From Desulfuromusa sp. (GTDB lineage: Bacteria; Desulfobacterota; Desulfuromonadia; Desulfuromonadales; Geopsychrobacteraceae): 8,977 nucleotides of DNA. Under the pieces are notes generated by a model that saw nothing but the letters and a program-made list of their open reading frames with translations, had not been told where the DNA came from and did no database searches. This document shows positions 1 through 6,944 of the stretch, piece after piece; position 1 is the stretch's first letter, and the number at the start of each line of letters is the position of its first letter. The translations under genes and the position numbers were made by a program. The stretch lies in assembly GCA_029934755.1 (NCBI GenBank), contig JAOZLQ010000091.1, forward strand, positions 1-8,977, read 5' to 3'.

Positions 1-66
1 AGGTTCAAGGTTCAAGGTTCAAAAAAGGATTATACCTTGATCCTGAATCCTTGTACCTTGAACCTA
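1..66. repeat. Inverted array of 7-bp repeats downstream of hisG
   Basis: Three direct copies of the heptad AGGTTCA open the window, and degenerate copies in the opposite orientation follow up to base 65. Bases 1-17 and 49-65 are inverted complements with a single mismatch, so a transcript could form a stem of about 17 bp. The inner part (bases 18-48) has further degenerate heptads. The hisG stop codon is only 4 bp away, so a hisG transcript read leftward would run straight into this stem. On that strand a run of six T falls inside the loop rather than after the stem, so it is not a textbook terminator. The array touches base 1 and may extend beyond the window. Confidence 0.7.
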
Positions 67-69
67 TCT

Positions 70-732
70 TTACTGTGATATTCTGACATCATCACCAATC
101 ACCTTCTCTAAATCATTGATAATTTTGCTGATCCGCTGATGTTTGGTTTTCAAACTTGCACGGTTGACAATCAAACGGCTGGTCACTTCAGCAATAGTTT
201 CAACTTCAACCATATTGTTAGCCTTGAGCGTCCCTCCTGTGGAAACCAGATCGACAATACGCTCCGACAAACCAACCAATGGCGCTAACTCAATAGAACC
301 ATAAAGTTTGATCAGTTCTACTTGCACCCCTTTGGCAGCAAAGTAACGTTCAGTAATATTGGGATACTTGGTGGCAACTCTAATATTCGACCAATTCAGG
401 GGATTGTCTGATTTTTGCAACGACTTCGGTTCTGCAACCACCAGCCGACAATAACCAAACTTGAGATCTAAAGGTTCATAGAATTTTTTACCTTGCTCCA
501 GCAAAGTATCTTTGCCAACTACCCCCAGATCAGCGCAGCCATATTCGACATAAGTCGGGACATCAGTTGCACGCACCGCCATAAAGCGAAATTTATGCTC
601 TGAATTCTCAAAAACCAATTTACGGCTCTTTTCATTCATTTCCGTACAGGTGATGCCAATTTGACTAAACAACTCCATCGAATCCTGCATAATTCGCCCT
701 TTCGGTAGGGCAAAAGTAACCCAATCACTCAT
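70..732 (-). CDS. hisG: ATP phosphoribosyltransferase, short form (HisG)
   Basis: HisG catalyses the first step of histidine synthesis, joining ATP and PRPP to give phosphoribosyl-ATP in the cytoplasm. The protein is 220 residues. It starts with the family's typical FALPKGR segment (residues 7-13), and the PRPP-binding loop DLVSTGGTLKANN is at 161-173. The long-form C-terminal regulatory domain is absent. Short-form enzymes are known to need HisZ as regulatory partner; hisZ is not in the window. The start chosen is the second of two adjacent ATGs. The GGAG ribosome site overlaps the end of murA and lies 7 nt upstream of this ATG (4 nt from the first one, at 735). A GTG at 765 would extend the protein into murA and has no better support. 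The gene starts about 4 bp after the murA stop, so translational coupling is likely. Confidence 0.95.
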   Translation of the reverse strand: MSDWVTFALPKGRIMQDSMELFSQIGITCTEMNEKSRKLVFENSEHKFRFMAVRATDVPTYVEYGCADLGVVGKDTLLEQGKKFYEPLDLKFGYCRLVVAEPKSLQKSDNPLNWSNIRVATKYPNITERYFAAKGVQVELIKLYGSIELAPLVGLSERIVDLVSTGGTLKANNMVEVETIAEVTSRLIVNRASLKTKHQRISKIINDLEKVIGDDVRISQ

Positions 733-736
733 CATT

Positions 737-1990
737 TTACTCCTGTTCACGCCAAATTCGCGCACCTAGCGCTGCCAGTTTTATTTCAATTTTTTCATAA
801 CCACGATCCAGATGATAAATCCGGGAAACTTCGGTAGTATTTTCCGCTGCCAGACCGGCAAGAATCAGAGAAGCACTAGCCCGCAAATCTGTTGCCATCA
901 CCGGTGCACCAAGCATCTTCTTAATCCCACGAATAATAGCGCTATGCCCGTCAATTTGGATATCGGCCCCCATTCGCTGTAACTCACAGACATGCATGAA
1001 ACGGTTTTCAAAGACTGTCTCAGAAATTCGACTTGTCCCCTCTGCCTTAGTCATCAAGGCCATGAACTGAGCCTGCATATCAGTCGGGAAACCAGGAAAA
1101 ACACTGGTACGAATATCAACTGAAGACAGTTTTTTTGGTCCGATAACTCTCAACCCATCAGCTTCCGGTTGGATTTTCACCCCCGTCTCAGTCAGCTTGC
1201 TGATCAAGGCTTCTTGATCTTTACGCTCAGCACCACGAACCAAAATATTACCACCAGTGATTGCCGCCGCAATCATAAATGTTCCAGCTTCAATACGATC
1301 GGGAATAACCTGACATTTGAGCGGCTTCAAGCTCGAAACCCCTTTAATATGAATAATTGCTGTTCCAGCTCCCTCAATTATTGCCCCCATACTGTTCAAG
1401 GCATCAGCAAGTTGAACAATTTCTGGCTCACGGGCAGCATTTTCCAACACCGTTTCACCCTCGGCCAGAGATGCGGCCATTAAAAGGTTTTCGGTCCCCC
1501 CAACAGTTGGGATGTCGAACAAAATTCGAGCGCCCCGCAACTTATCTGCAGTTGCCTCGACATAACCATGATCAAGTTGAATAGTGGCTCCAAGCGCTTC
1601 CAGACCTTTTAAATGCAGATTGATAGGACGGGCACCAATAGCACAACCACCAGGCAGACTGACTCTTGCCTGCCCAAAACGGGCCAGTAACGGCCCAAGC
1701 ACCAAAACTGAGGCACGCATAGTTTTGACCAGATCATAGGGAGCCTCGATATTTTGAATTTTTTCAGTATTAATTCGACAACAATGACTCTCTGTAGCAA
1801 CCTCAGCCCCAAGTTCTCGCAGTAATTTATTCGCGGTATTGATATCCCGCAAATCAGGGACATTACTGATTTCACTCACTCCATCAGCAAGCAAAGTAGC
1901 AAACAGCAACGGGAGTGCCGAATTTTTTGCACCACTGACCTGAACTTCTCCGCGAAGAGGAATACCGCCGTTAATAACTATCTTTTCCAA
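737..1990 (-). CDS. murA: UDP-N-acetylglucosamine 1-carboxyvinyltransferase (MurA)
   Basis: MurA transfers enolpyruvate from PEP to UDP-GlcNAc, the first committed step of peptidoglycan synthesis in the cytoplasm. The 417-residue length is normal for the family. K22-N23 sits in the SGAKNSALP substrate segment. The catalytic loop PGGCAIGARP carries Cys116, the residue attacked by fosfomycin, so no Cys-to-Asp resistance change is seen. The FPTDMQ segment holds the expected catalytic Asp304. The ending LDRGYEKIEIKLAALGA is typical. The start is TTG, giving the usual MEKIVINGG opening; the upstream AGGTAAG is only a weak ribosome site. It lies 17 bp after prmC, and its last codons contain the hisG ribosome site. 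Confidence 0.97.
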   Translation of the reverse strand: MEKIVINGGIPLRGEVQVSGAKNSALPLLFATLLADGVSEISNVPDLRDINTANKLLRELGAEVATESHCCRINTEKIQNIEAPYDLVKTMRASVLVLGPLLARFGQARVSLPGGCAIGARPINLHLKGLEALGATIQLDHGYVEATADKLRGARILFDIPTVGGTENLLMAASLAEGETVLENAAREPEIVQLADALNSMGAIIEGAGTAIIHIKGVSSLKPLKCQVIPDRIEAGTFMIAAAITGGNILVRGAERKDQEALISKLTETGVKIQPEADGLRVIGPKKLSSVDIRTSVFPGFPTDMQAQFMALMTKAEGTSRISETVFENRFMHVCELQRMGADIQIDGHSAIIRGIKKMLGAPVMATDLRASASLILAGLAAENTTEVSRIYHLDRGYEKIEIKLAALGARIWREQE

Positions 1991-2007
1991 AAACTTACCT
2001 ACTTTCT

Positions 2008-2856
2008 TTAGCTTAGACAGCCACCAACAACCCGCGGGTGACCGGAATAATCTTCACGCACAAAGACATCTTTAAGACCGGCGGCTGAGAACAATGTCTT
2101 CACTGCTTCTGCCTGTTTATAACCAATTTCAACCAACAACCAACCATTGGGGTTGAGTCGACTCGGAGCCTGAGCCGCGAGTTGTTGATAACAGATCATA
2201 CCATCATTTTCAGCCAGCAGTGCCAGTTGCGGTTCAAAACAACGTACTTCTGGCATCAACTCATCCCATTCACCTTGGGAGATATAAGGCGGGTTGGAAA
2301 CAATCAAATCATACTGATGAAGGGGTAATTCAGCAAGATTTCCCTGAAGCAGTTGAACCTGTTCCTCAAGTTGATGCGTCTCCACATTTTGCTGTGCCAC
2401 TGCCAACGCTTGAGTGGAAATATCTAACCCAGTCATTTGCCAATTAGAAAGTTCGCTCGCCAGACTGATGACGATAGCTCCACTACCGGTTCCGACATCC
2501 AGCAATTGGCCCTCTGGTCCAGCCTTGGAAAGAGCTTCCTCCACCAAGATTTCGGTATCACTGCGCGGGATCAAGACAGCTGGTGTCACAGTAAAGTCCA
2601 GTGACCAGAATTCTGTCGACCCTAGCAAATATTGTAATGGCTCCCGCTGCGCACGCCGCTTCACCAAGGGTCGAATAGTATCGAGTTCTACTGCCAGTAA
2701 GGGACGATCATAATTAAGATAGAGACCAACCCGATCAAGATTCAGGGTATAAGCCAGCAATAATTCAGCATCCAGACGGGGATTATCGATACCTTTTTCG
2801 CTGAAATAATCGGTCATCCAGCGAAGAAGTTTCAGCAAAGTCCAGGACTCACTCAA
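2008..2856 (-). CDS. prmC: Peptide chain release factor N5-glutamine methyltransferase (PrmC)
   Basis: PrmC uses S-adenosylmethionine to methylate the glutamine of the GGQ motif in class I release factors, here very likely RF1 encoded immediately upstream. The protein is 282 residues. An N-terminal helical domain (about 1-80) is followed by the IPRSDTE segment (96-102), the SAM-binding motif DVGTGSGAI (120-128) and the glutamine-binding NPPY motif (188-191), which together separate it from generic methyltransferases. The start is TTG. It is supported by an AGGAAGGA ribosome site that spans the last codons of prfA with about 6 nt spacing, and by the normal distance to the family's first conserved residues. 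The gap to prfA is 3 bp, so the two are probably translated in a coupled way. Confidence 0.96.
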   Translation of the reverse strand: MSESWTLLKLLRWMTDYFSEKGIDNPRLDAELLLAYTLNLDRVGLYLNYDRPLLAVELDTIRPLVKRRAQREPLQYLLGSTEFWSLDFTVTPAVLIPRSDTEILVEEALSKAGPEGQLLDVGTGSGAIVISLASELSNWQMTGLDISTQALAVAQQNVETHQLEEQVQLLQGNLAELPLHQYDLIVSNPPYISQGEWDELMPEVRCFEPQLALLAENDGMICYQQLAAQAPSRLNPNGWLLVEIGYKQAEAVKTLFSAAGLKDVFVREDYSGHPRVVGGCLS

Positions 2857-2859
2857 AAG

Positions 2860-3927
2860 CTATCCTTCCTGTTGACTCATCTGCGCCGTTTGCTGATCGG
2901 TAATTAAAGCATCAATAATTTCATCGACATCACCCTGCATGATGGCATCCAGCTTATAGAGAGTCAGCCCAATACGATGGTCGGTACAACGACCTTGCGG
3001 ATAATTATAGGTACGAATCCGCCCACTTCGATCACCACTACCAACCTGATTTTTACGATCAGCCGCCGTTTCAGCCTGCTGCTCAGCTAACATCTGATCA
3101 AATATCCGTGATTTGAGAACTTTGAGTGCTTGTGCCTTGTTTTTATGCTGTGACTTGCCATCTTGACAAGAAACCACCACACCGGTTGGAATATGGGTCA
3201 AACGCACTGCTGATTCGGTCTTATTAACGTGTTGACCGCCTGCTCCTGAAGCACGGAAGAGGTCGATACGCAGGTCAGCAGGATTAATGTCAATATCAAC
3301 ATCCTCCACTTCGGGAAGAACTGCGACAGTACAGGCCGACGTATGAATGCGTCCCTGCGTTTCGGTATCGGGAACCCGTTGTACCCGATGCGTTCCACTT
3401 TCAAATTTAAGCCGGGAATAAACCCGTTCCCCGCTGATTAGGGCAATAACCTCTTTGAAACCACCGCCATCGGTCTCCGAGGTACTCATCATTTCGACCT
3501 TCCAGCGGTTACGATCAGCATAACGGGTATACATACGGAATAAATCAGCAGAGAACAATGCGGCTTCATCACCACCTGTTCCGGCACGAATCTCCAGAAT
3601 GATATTTTTTTCGTCGTTCGGATCTTTGGGTATTAACAAGAGTCGCAGCTGTTCTTCCAGCTCAGACTGCTGTTTCTCCAATTCCGGAAGTTCCCCCTTG
3701 GCCAGCTCTTTCATTTCAGGATCACTGTCCTGCAGCAATTCCCGGTTCCCCTCAATTTCGTTACAAATCTGCTTATACTGGCCATAAACGCTCACCACCG
3801 CAGTTAAATCAGCATGCTCTTTAGCAAGCTCACGGTAGCGTTTTTGATCAGAAATAATAGTCGGATCAGAGAGGAGCCCCTCAACTTCACGGAAACGATC
3901 AACAACATCTTCCAAATTAGCAAACAT
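2860..3927 (-). CDS. prfA: Peptide chain release factor 1 (RF1)
   Basis: RF1 recognises UAA and UAG stop codons and triggers release of the finished protein from the ribosome. The predicted product is 355 residues, normal for the family. An N-terminal coiled helical domain (about 1-100) is followed by the conserved IRAGTGGDEA segment. The codon-recognition tripeptide is P-D-T at 186-188, inside RVPDTETQGRIHTSA. The catalytic GGQ is at 230-232, within SGAGGQHVNKTESAVR, which identifies RF1/RF2 and, with the PxT tripeptide, RF1. The ATG at 3927 is chosen because it gives the usual N-terminus. A TTG at 3951 in the same frame lies inside the terminator hairpin and would add eight atypical residues. 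The ribosome site before the ATG is weak. prmC follows after 3 bp. Confidence 0.96.
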   Translation of the reverse strand: MFANLEDVVDRFREVEGLLSDPTIISDQKRYRELAKEHADLTAVVSVYGQYKQICNEIEGNRELLQDSDPEMKELAKGELPELEKQQSELEEQLRLLLIPKDPNDEKNIILEIRAGTGGDEAALFSADLFRMYTRYADRNRWKVEMMSTSETDGGGFKEVIALISGERVYSRLKFESGTHRVQRVPDTETQGRIHTSACTVAVLPEVEDVDIDINPADLRIDLFRASGAGGQHVNKTESAVRLTHIPTGVVVSCQDGKSQHKNKAQALKVLKSRIFDQMLAEQQAETAADRKNQVGSGDRSGRIRTYNYPQGRCTDHRIGLTLYKLDAIMQGDVDEIIDALITDQQTAQMSQQEG

Positions 3928-3949
3928 AGGAATCTTTCGCAGATTAAGC

Positions 3950-3982
3950 AAAAAAAAAGCGGCCCAATCGGGCCGCTTTTTT
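3950..3982. terminator. Strong bidirectional intrinsic terminator between rpmE and prfA
   Basis: GCGGCCC (3959-3965) and GGGCCGC (3970-3976) form a perfect 7-bp GC stem around the tetraloop AATC. It is flanked by nine A on the left and six T on the right, so it reads as an intrinsic terminator in both directions, with A-T pairs that can lengthen the stem. It lies 13 bp after the rpmE stop. The prfA start codon is only about 23 bp beyond its far edge, which leaves no room for a separate prfA promoter between them. Confidence 0.9.
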
Positions 3983-3995
3983 CAATTTTACCCGA

Positions 3996-4199
3996 TTATT
4001 TCTGGGCGTACTTTTTACGGAAGCGTTCAATCCGACCAGCGGTATCAATCAGCTTCTGCTTACCGGTGTAAAACGGATGGCACGCAGAACAAATTTCTGT
4101 GTGAATCTCTCTGCCGAGTGTTGAGCGGGTTTCAAAAGTATTCCCACAATCACAGCGAACAGAGCATGCTTCATACTTGGGATGGATGCCTTCTTTCAT
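3996..4199 (-). CDS. rpmE: 50S ribosomal protein L31, zinc-binding type
   Basis: L31 is a small protein of the large ribosomal subunit that helps bridge the two subunits. The product is 67 residues. It opens with MKEGIHPKYE and carries the zinc-ribbon cysteines C16, C18, C37 and C40, marking the C+ (zinc-containing) form; an extra cysteine is at position 12. The HPFYTGKQKLIDTAGRIERFRKKY tail region is standard. The ATG at 4199 is chosen over upstream in-frame codons because it restores the family N-terminus and has an AAGGAG ribosome site about 9 nt upstream. A hairpin lies directly upstream of that site. A strong terminator follows the gene, and rho lies about 250 bp upstream on the same strand. 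Confidence 0.96.
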   Translation of the reverse strand: MKEGIHPKYEACSVRCDCGNTFETRSTLGREIHTEICSACHPFYTGKQKLIDTAGRIERFRKKYAQK

Positions 4200-4210
4200 C
4201 TTCTTTTTCT

Positions 4211-4238
4211 CCTTAGCGGCCTGGCTTCTGTACAGGCC
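4211..4238 (-). promoter_or_regulatory. rpmE leader hairpin beside the ribosome site
   Basis: On the minus strand GGCCTG (4238-4233) and CAGGCC (4223-4218) form a perfect 6-bp stem with a 9-nt loop, ending one or two bases before the rpmE ribosome site (4211-4216). Leader structures by which ribosomal protein L31 represses its own synthesis are known in other bacteria. Whether this hairpin serves that purpose is inference, because I cannot align it to a described class. Confidence 0.35.
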
Positions 4239-4259
4239 TAATATATTTGCGTCAAACAA

Positions 4260-4449
4260 ACTAGCTAAGTAACACCTTTGCCTATTTTGAGCAAGTAAAA
4301 TTATCCAGCAAAACAGTGATTCTCTTTAGATACAATGGCTAAACAAAAACTAAATCCTACAAGGCGCAGTGCTTTTTTCAAGGACGAAGGCATACACATA
4401 TATGTCGAGATCACTGAAACACCGCAGGTCCTAATCTTTGCGACGCCAT
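4260..4449. other. Spacer between rho and rpmE with an unexplained structured segment
   Basis: This 190-bp stretch shows no clear terminator after rho, so rho and rpmE may be co-transcribed. It contains the 10-bp palindrome ACATATATGT (4396-4405). A 49-codon plus-strand open frame runs from ATG 4335 to the TAG ending at 4484, overlapping the end of rho in antisense. That frame has no visible ribosome site, yet its predicted peptide (starting MAKQKLNPTRRSAFF) has a protein-like composition. I cannot tell whether this is a small gene, a dispersed repeat or a decayed element. Confidence 0.3.
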
Positions 4450-5697
4450 TTATTGATTCATGGAATCGAGAAACTCCTGATTAGTTTTCGTTTCAGCCAT
4501 TTTTTCCAGCAAAAACTCCATACTGTCAACCGTATTCATCGAAGAAAGAACCCGGCGCAATAGCCAGATACGTTGCAATTGAGCAGGGTCAAGCAAGAGA
4601 TCCTCTTTCCGGGTTCCAGAACGATTAATATCCATCGCCGGGAAGGTACGTTTATCAGCCAAACGTCGATCCAGATGCAGTTCCATGTTGCCAGTCCCCT
4701 TGAATTCCTCAAAGATGACCTCATCCATTTTACTTCCGGTATCGATCAGAGCCGTCGCAATAATCGTCAGGCTCCCCCCCTCTTCAATATTCCGTGCTGC
4801 ACCGAAGAAACGCTTTGGTTTATGCAATGCATGGGCATCGACTCCACCCGAGAGAATTTTGCCGCTAGAAGGGATAATTGTATTATATGCACGAGCAAGG
4901 CGGGTAAGGGAATCAAGTAAAATCACCACATCCCGCTTATGCTCCACCAGACGACGCGCTTTCTCAATAACCATTTCAGCGACTTGGACGTGACGGTTGG
5001 CCGGCTCATCAAAAGTCGATGAAATAACCTCACCATCGACATTACGTAGCATATCGGTTACTTCTTCCGGACGCTCATCAATCAATAGAACGATCAGGTA
5101 AACTTCCGGATGATTTATAGAGATAGAATTAGCAATATTCTGCAGCAGAACGGTTTTACCAGTACGCGGCGGTGCAACAATAATCCCACGCTGACCTTTG
5201 CCAATCGGTGCGGCCAGATCGATAACCCGGGTTGCATAATTGTCTGGAGTCGTTTCCAGAATCAGTCGCTCATCCGGGAACAGCGGGGTCAAGTTATCAA
5301 AGAAGGTCTTTTCCCGCATTTTTGCCGGGTCTTCAAAATTAACTTCTGCAACCTTTAACAGGGCAAAATAACGCTCCCCCTCTTTTGGTGGTCTGATTTG
5401 TCCAGCAACAGTATCCCCGGTGCGCAAAGCAAAACGTCTGATTTGGGATGGAGAAATGTAAATATCATCTGGCCCGGGCAGATAGTTGGCATCCGGTGCC
5501 CGTAAGAAACCAAAACCATCTGGCAGAATTTCCAGAACCCCCTCTCCAAAAATAGCCTTTTTCTGCGCAGCGGTCGCCTTGAGAATCGAATAAATCAGAT
5601 CCTGTCGACGCATTCCACCAATCTCCTCCAAGTTTAAATCTTTACCGAGGGAAATTAATTCAGCCATTTTTGTTTTTTTCAGGTCTTTCAGGTTCAT
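4450..5697 (-). CDS. rho: Transcription termination factor Rho
   Basis: Rho is a ring-shaped RNA-dependent ATPase that binds nascent RNA and releases RNA polymerase. The product is 415 residues, close to the usual length with no large N-terminal insertion. The Rho N-terminal helical domain spans about 1-45. The RNA-binding cold-shock-like domain follows, with GFGFLR at 61-66. The ATPase core has Walker A APPRTGKT at 175-182, LIDERPEE at 206-212, Walker B VVILLDSLTRLARA from 257, and the Q-loop segment PSSGKILSGGVD at 276-287. The ATG has a GGAG ribosome site 7 nt upstream. The leader upstream is AT-rich and holds two hairpins. rpmE follows on the same strand without an obvious terminator between. 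Confidence 0.98.
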   Translation of the reverse strand: MNLKDLKKTKMAELISLGKDLNLEEIGGMRRQDLIYSILKATAAQKKAIFGEGVLEILPDGFGFLRAPDANYLPGPDDIYISPSQIRRFALRTGDTVAGQIRPPKEGERYFALLKVAEVNFEDPAKMREKTFFDNLTPLFPDERLILETTPDNYATRVIDLAAPIGKGQRGIIVAPPRTGKTVLLQNIANSISINHPEVYLIVLLIDERPEEVTDMLRNVDGEVISSTFDEPANRHVQVAEMVIEKARRLVEHKRDVVILLDSLTRLARAYNTIIPSSGKILSGGVDAHALHKPKRFFGAARNIEEGGSLTIIATALIDTGSKMDEVIFEEFKGTGNMELHLDRRLADKRTFPAMDINRSGTRKEDLLLDPAQLQRIWLLRRVLSSMNTVDSMEFLLEKMAETKTNQEFLDSMNQ

Positions 5698-5979
5698 AAA
5701 GGTTCTCCAGCCCTCTATTCAAGGGCATGCGCAGAAACAAATCTATTTTTCTGCAGATAAAAAGTGGGGTGCAACTGTTTATTTTAGCAATAATCGAAAT
5801 AATTGGATTCCCATACGGAAACAACCGTTGTCTCCATCAGAAATGGATTATATTGGAGGCAGGCATAATTTTTATAATTAACGTTAAAACTCTTTTTTCG
5901 ATAAACAATTATGTTGAATGGTTTTATCAGAATTAATTTTGAGGAATTATATTTTCAACCTGTCAGTAGCAGGAAATAG
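5698..5979 (-). promoter_or_regulatory. AT-rich rho leader and likely promoter region with two hairpins
   Basis: I see no credible gene here. On the minus strand two hairpins precede rho: GCAGAAA/TTTCTGC (5731-5754, 7-bp stem) and GCCCT/AGGGC (5710-5726, 5-bp stem). The second ends next to the GGAG ribosome site (5705-5708). Further upstream the sequence is strongly AT-rich, with a TTAACGTTAA palindrome at 5878-5887 and TATAAT-like stretches suited to a promoter, but no convincing -35/-10 pair stands out. Rho is known to attenuate its own leader in enteric bacteria; a similar control here is only inferred. Confidence 0.4.
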
Positions 5980-6026
5980 AGCGGGTAGGTGCTTTTGTGT
6001 TCCCATTAACGTCGCTTTTACCCGCT
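5980..6026. terminator. Possible bidirectional terminator after the lipoprotein gene
   Basis: AGCGGGTA (5980-5987) and TACCCGCT (6019-6026) form a perfect 8-bp stem around a long loop of 31 nt. Short pyrimidine-rich, imperfect T tracts follow on either strand. It sits about 55 bp after the lipoprotein stop codon and would separate that gene from rho. The long loop and the broken T tract make this a weak call. Confidence 0.4.
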
Positions 6027-6079
6027 TTATCTTCCCATGTCAACCATGAAGCATAAAATAAATCTCAGATTTCGACGAT

Positions 6080-6856
6080 TTAGTATAGAGAATCAAGTAA
6101 ACTTGGGCTGATTCCGGAAACAATTTCAGAAATCAGATCTTTATACATATTGGGCAAAGAGGAAACACCATCTTTATCGGGCGATTCATTCAGAACTTGT
6201 TCTATACCAGACAAATTGATGTTTTTGACCCGCACAAGATCCGTTTTGTTAAAATATGCCTCATCGAAATCTGCATACTGTAGAACCAACGCCTGAAAGC
6301 TCTCAGTTCCAGCCAGCTGCCAAAGGACCTGACCATTTCGATCAATCACAGCTGCAGTTGCTCGGATATCACTGTAATGCGTTTTTAATGTTTCCAGTTT
6401 TGTTCGTGAACGACGAGTTTCCTCAATCTGCTCTCCAGAAAAAACTACGACCAATATAGCATCAAGAACATTTTGTCGTGCCATCTCGGACACCGTCGCG
6501 GCATCAAAAGCATAACCTTGTGGCAACCCTGATTCATCATGAGAACTTCCCGCACTCAAAAGAGACAGTGCCGTCAGTTCGGGACTAGCTGAAAGTGAAC
6601 GCACATCAAAATAGCCCTTCTTCTTTTTCAGCTCTTCGACCAGAAATTCATGCTTTCCATCGACTGAACGGGCGAGGATATCAAACAGATTATCTTTTTG
6701 TGGATAATTCAGTGAACTATTGGTATCAACCAGCAGGGGTAAAACGCCAAGAACCTGAACCCGTGCCTGATAATCTTGCTTCGGCACCTGAAACTTACCA
6801 CTCCCACAACCGGTCATAAAAACAATTAACAAAATACAGCTCAACCAATTTTTCAT
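6080..6856 (-). CDS. Putative outer-membrane or periplasmic lipoprotein, function unknown
   Basis: I do not recognise the family. The 258-residue product begins with a short positive N-terminus and a hydrophobic stretch (residues 4-15), then a lipobox M-T-G-C with Cys17 as the lipidated residue, so it is exported and anchored as a lipoprotein. No aspartate follows the cysteine directly (CGSG), so the inner-membrane retention rule of enterics would not apply. The mature part has a strand-like region VQVLGVLPLLVD (about 34-45), a lysine-rich helix ELKKKKGYFDV and a second hydrophobic segment AILVVVF (about 133-139). The alternation resembles TolB/CsgG/LpoB-like secretory lipoproteins, which is only a guess. 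The ATG has an AGGAGG ribosome site at 6 nt. It lies about 90 bp after gluQRS on the same strand. Confidence 0.85.
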   Translation of the reverse strand: MKNWLSCILLIVFMTGCGSGKFQVPKQDYQARVQVLGVLPLLVDTNSSLNYPQKDNLFDILARSVDGKHEFLVEELKKKKGYFDVRSLSASPELTALSLLSAGSSHDESGLPQGYAFDAATVSEMARQNVLDAILVVVFSGEQIEETRRSRTKLETLKTHYSDIRATAAVIDRNGQVLWQLAGTESFQALVLQYADFDEAYFNKTDLVRVKNINLSGIEQVLNESPDKDGVSSLPNMYKDLISEIVSGISPSLLDSLY

Positions 6857-6944
6857 CTCAAACCTCCTAAATCCGCTATCACGACAAATTTATTTCTGCG
6901 CCCCAGATCCAAAAATAACAGAAGACGCCCCAATACGATAGTAG

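Noticed and set aside
1..65. Possible CRISPR array in the repeated start of the window
   Set aside because: Units are 7 bp with no spacers and occur in both orientations, unlike CRISPR repeats.
1169..1483. Plus-strand open frame of 104 codons opposite murA
   Set aside because: It lies wholly antisense to a clear MurA, has no ribosome site, and its composition is that of a shadow frame.
1986..2870. Consecutive TTG start codons (prmC, murA) as a possible sign of mis-set starts
   Set aside because: Both give the family-standard N-termini, and prmC has a good ribosome site; TTG starts are ordinary in tightly packed operons.
5878..5887. TTAACGTTAA palindrome as an operator
   Set aside because: A single 10-bp AT-rich palindrome in AT-rich DNA is easily chance and no matching regulator is evident.
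5727..5936. Plus-strand open frame of 69 codons upstream of rho
   Set aside because: AT-rich with Ile/Phe/Asn bias, no ribosome site and antisense to the rho leader; more likely non-coding promoter DNA.
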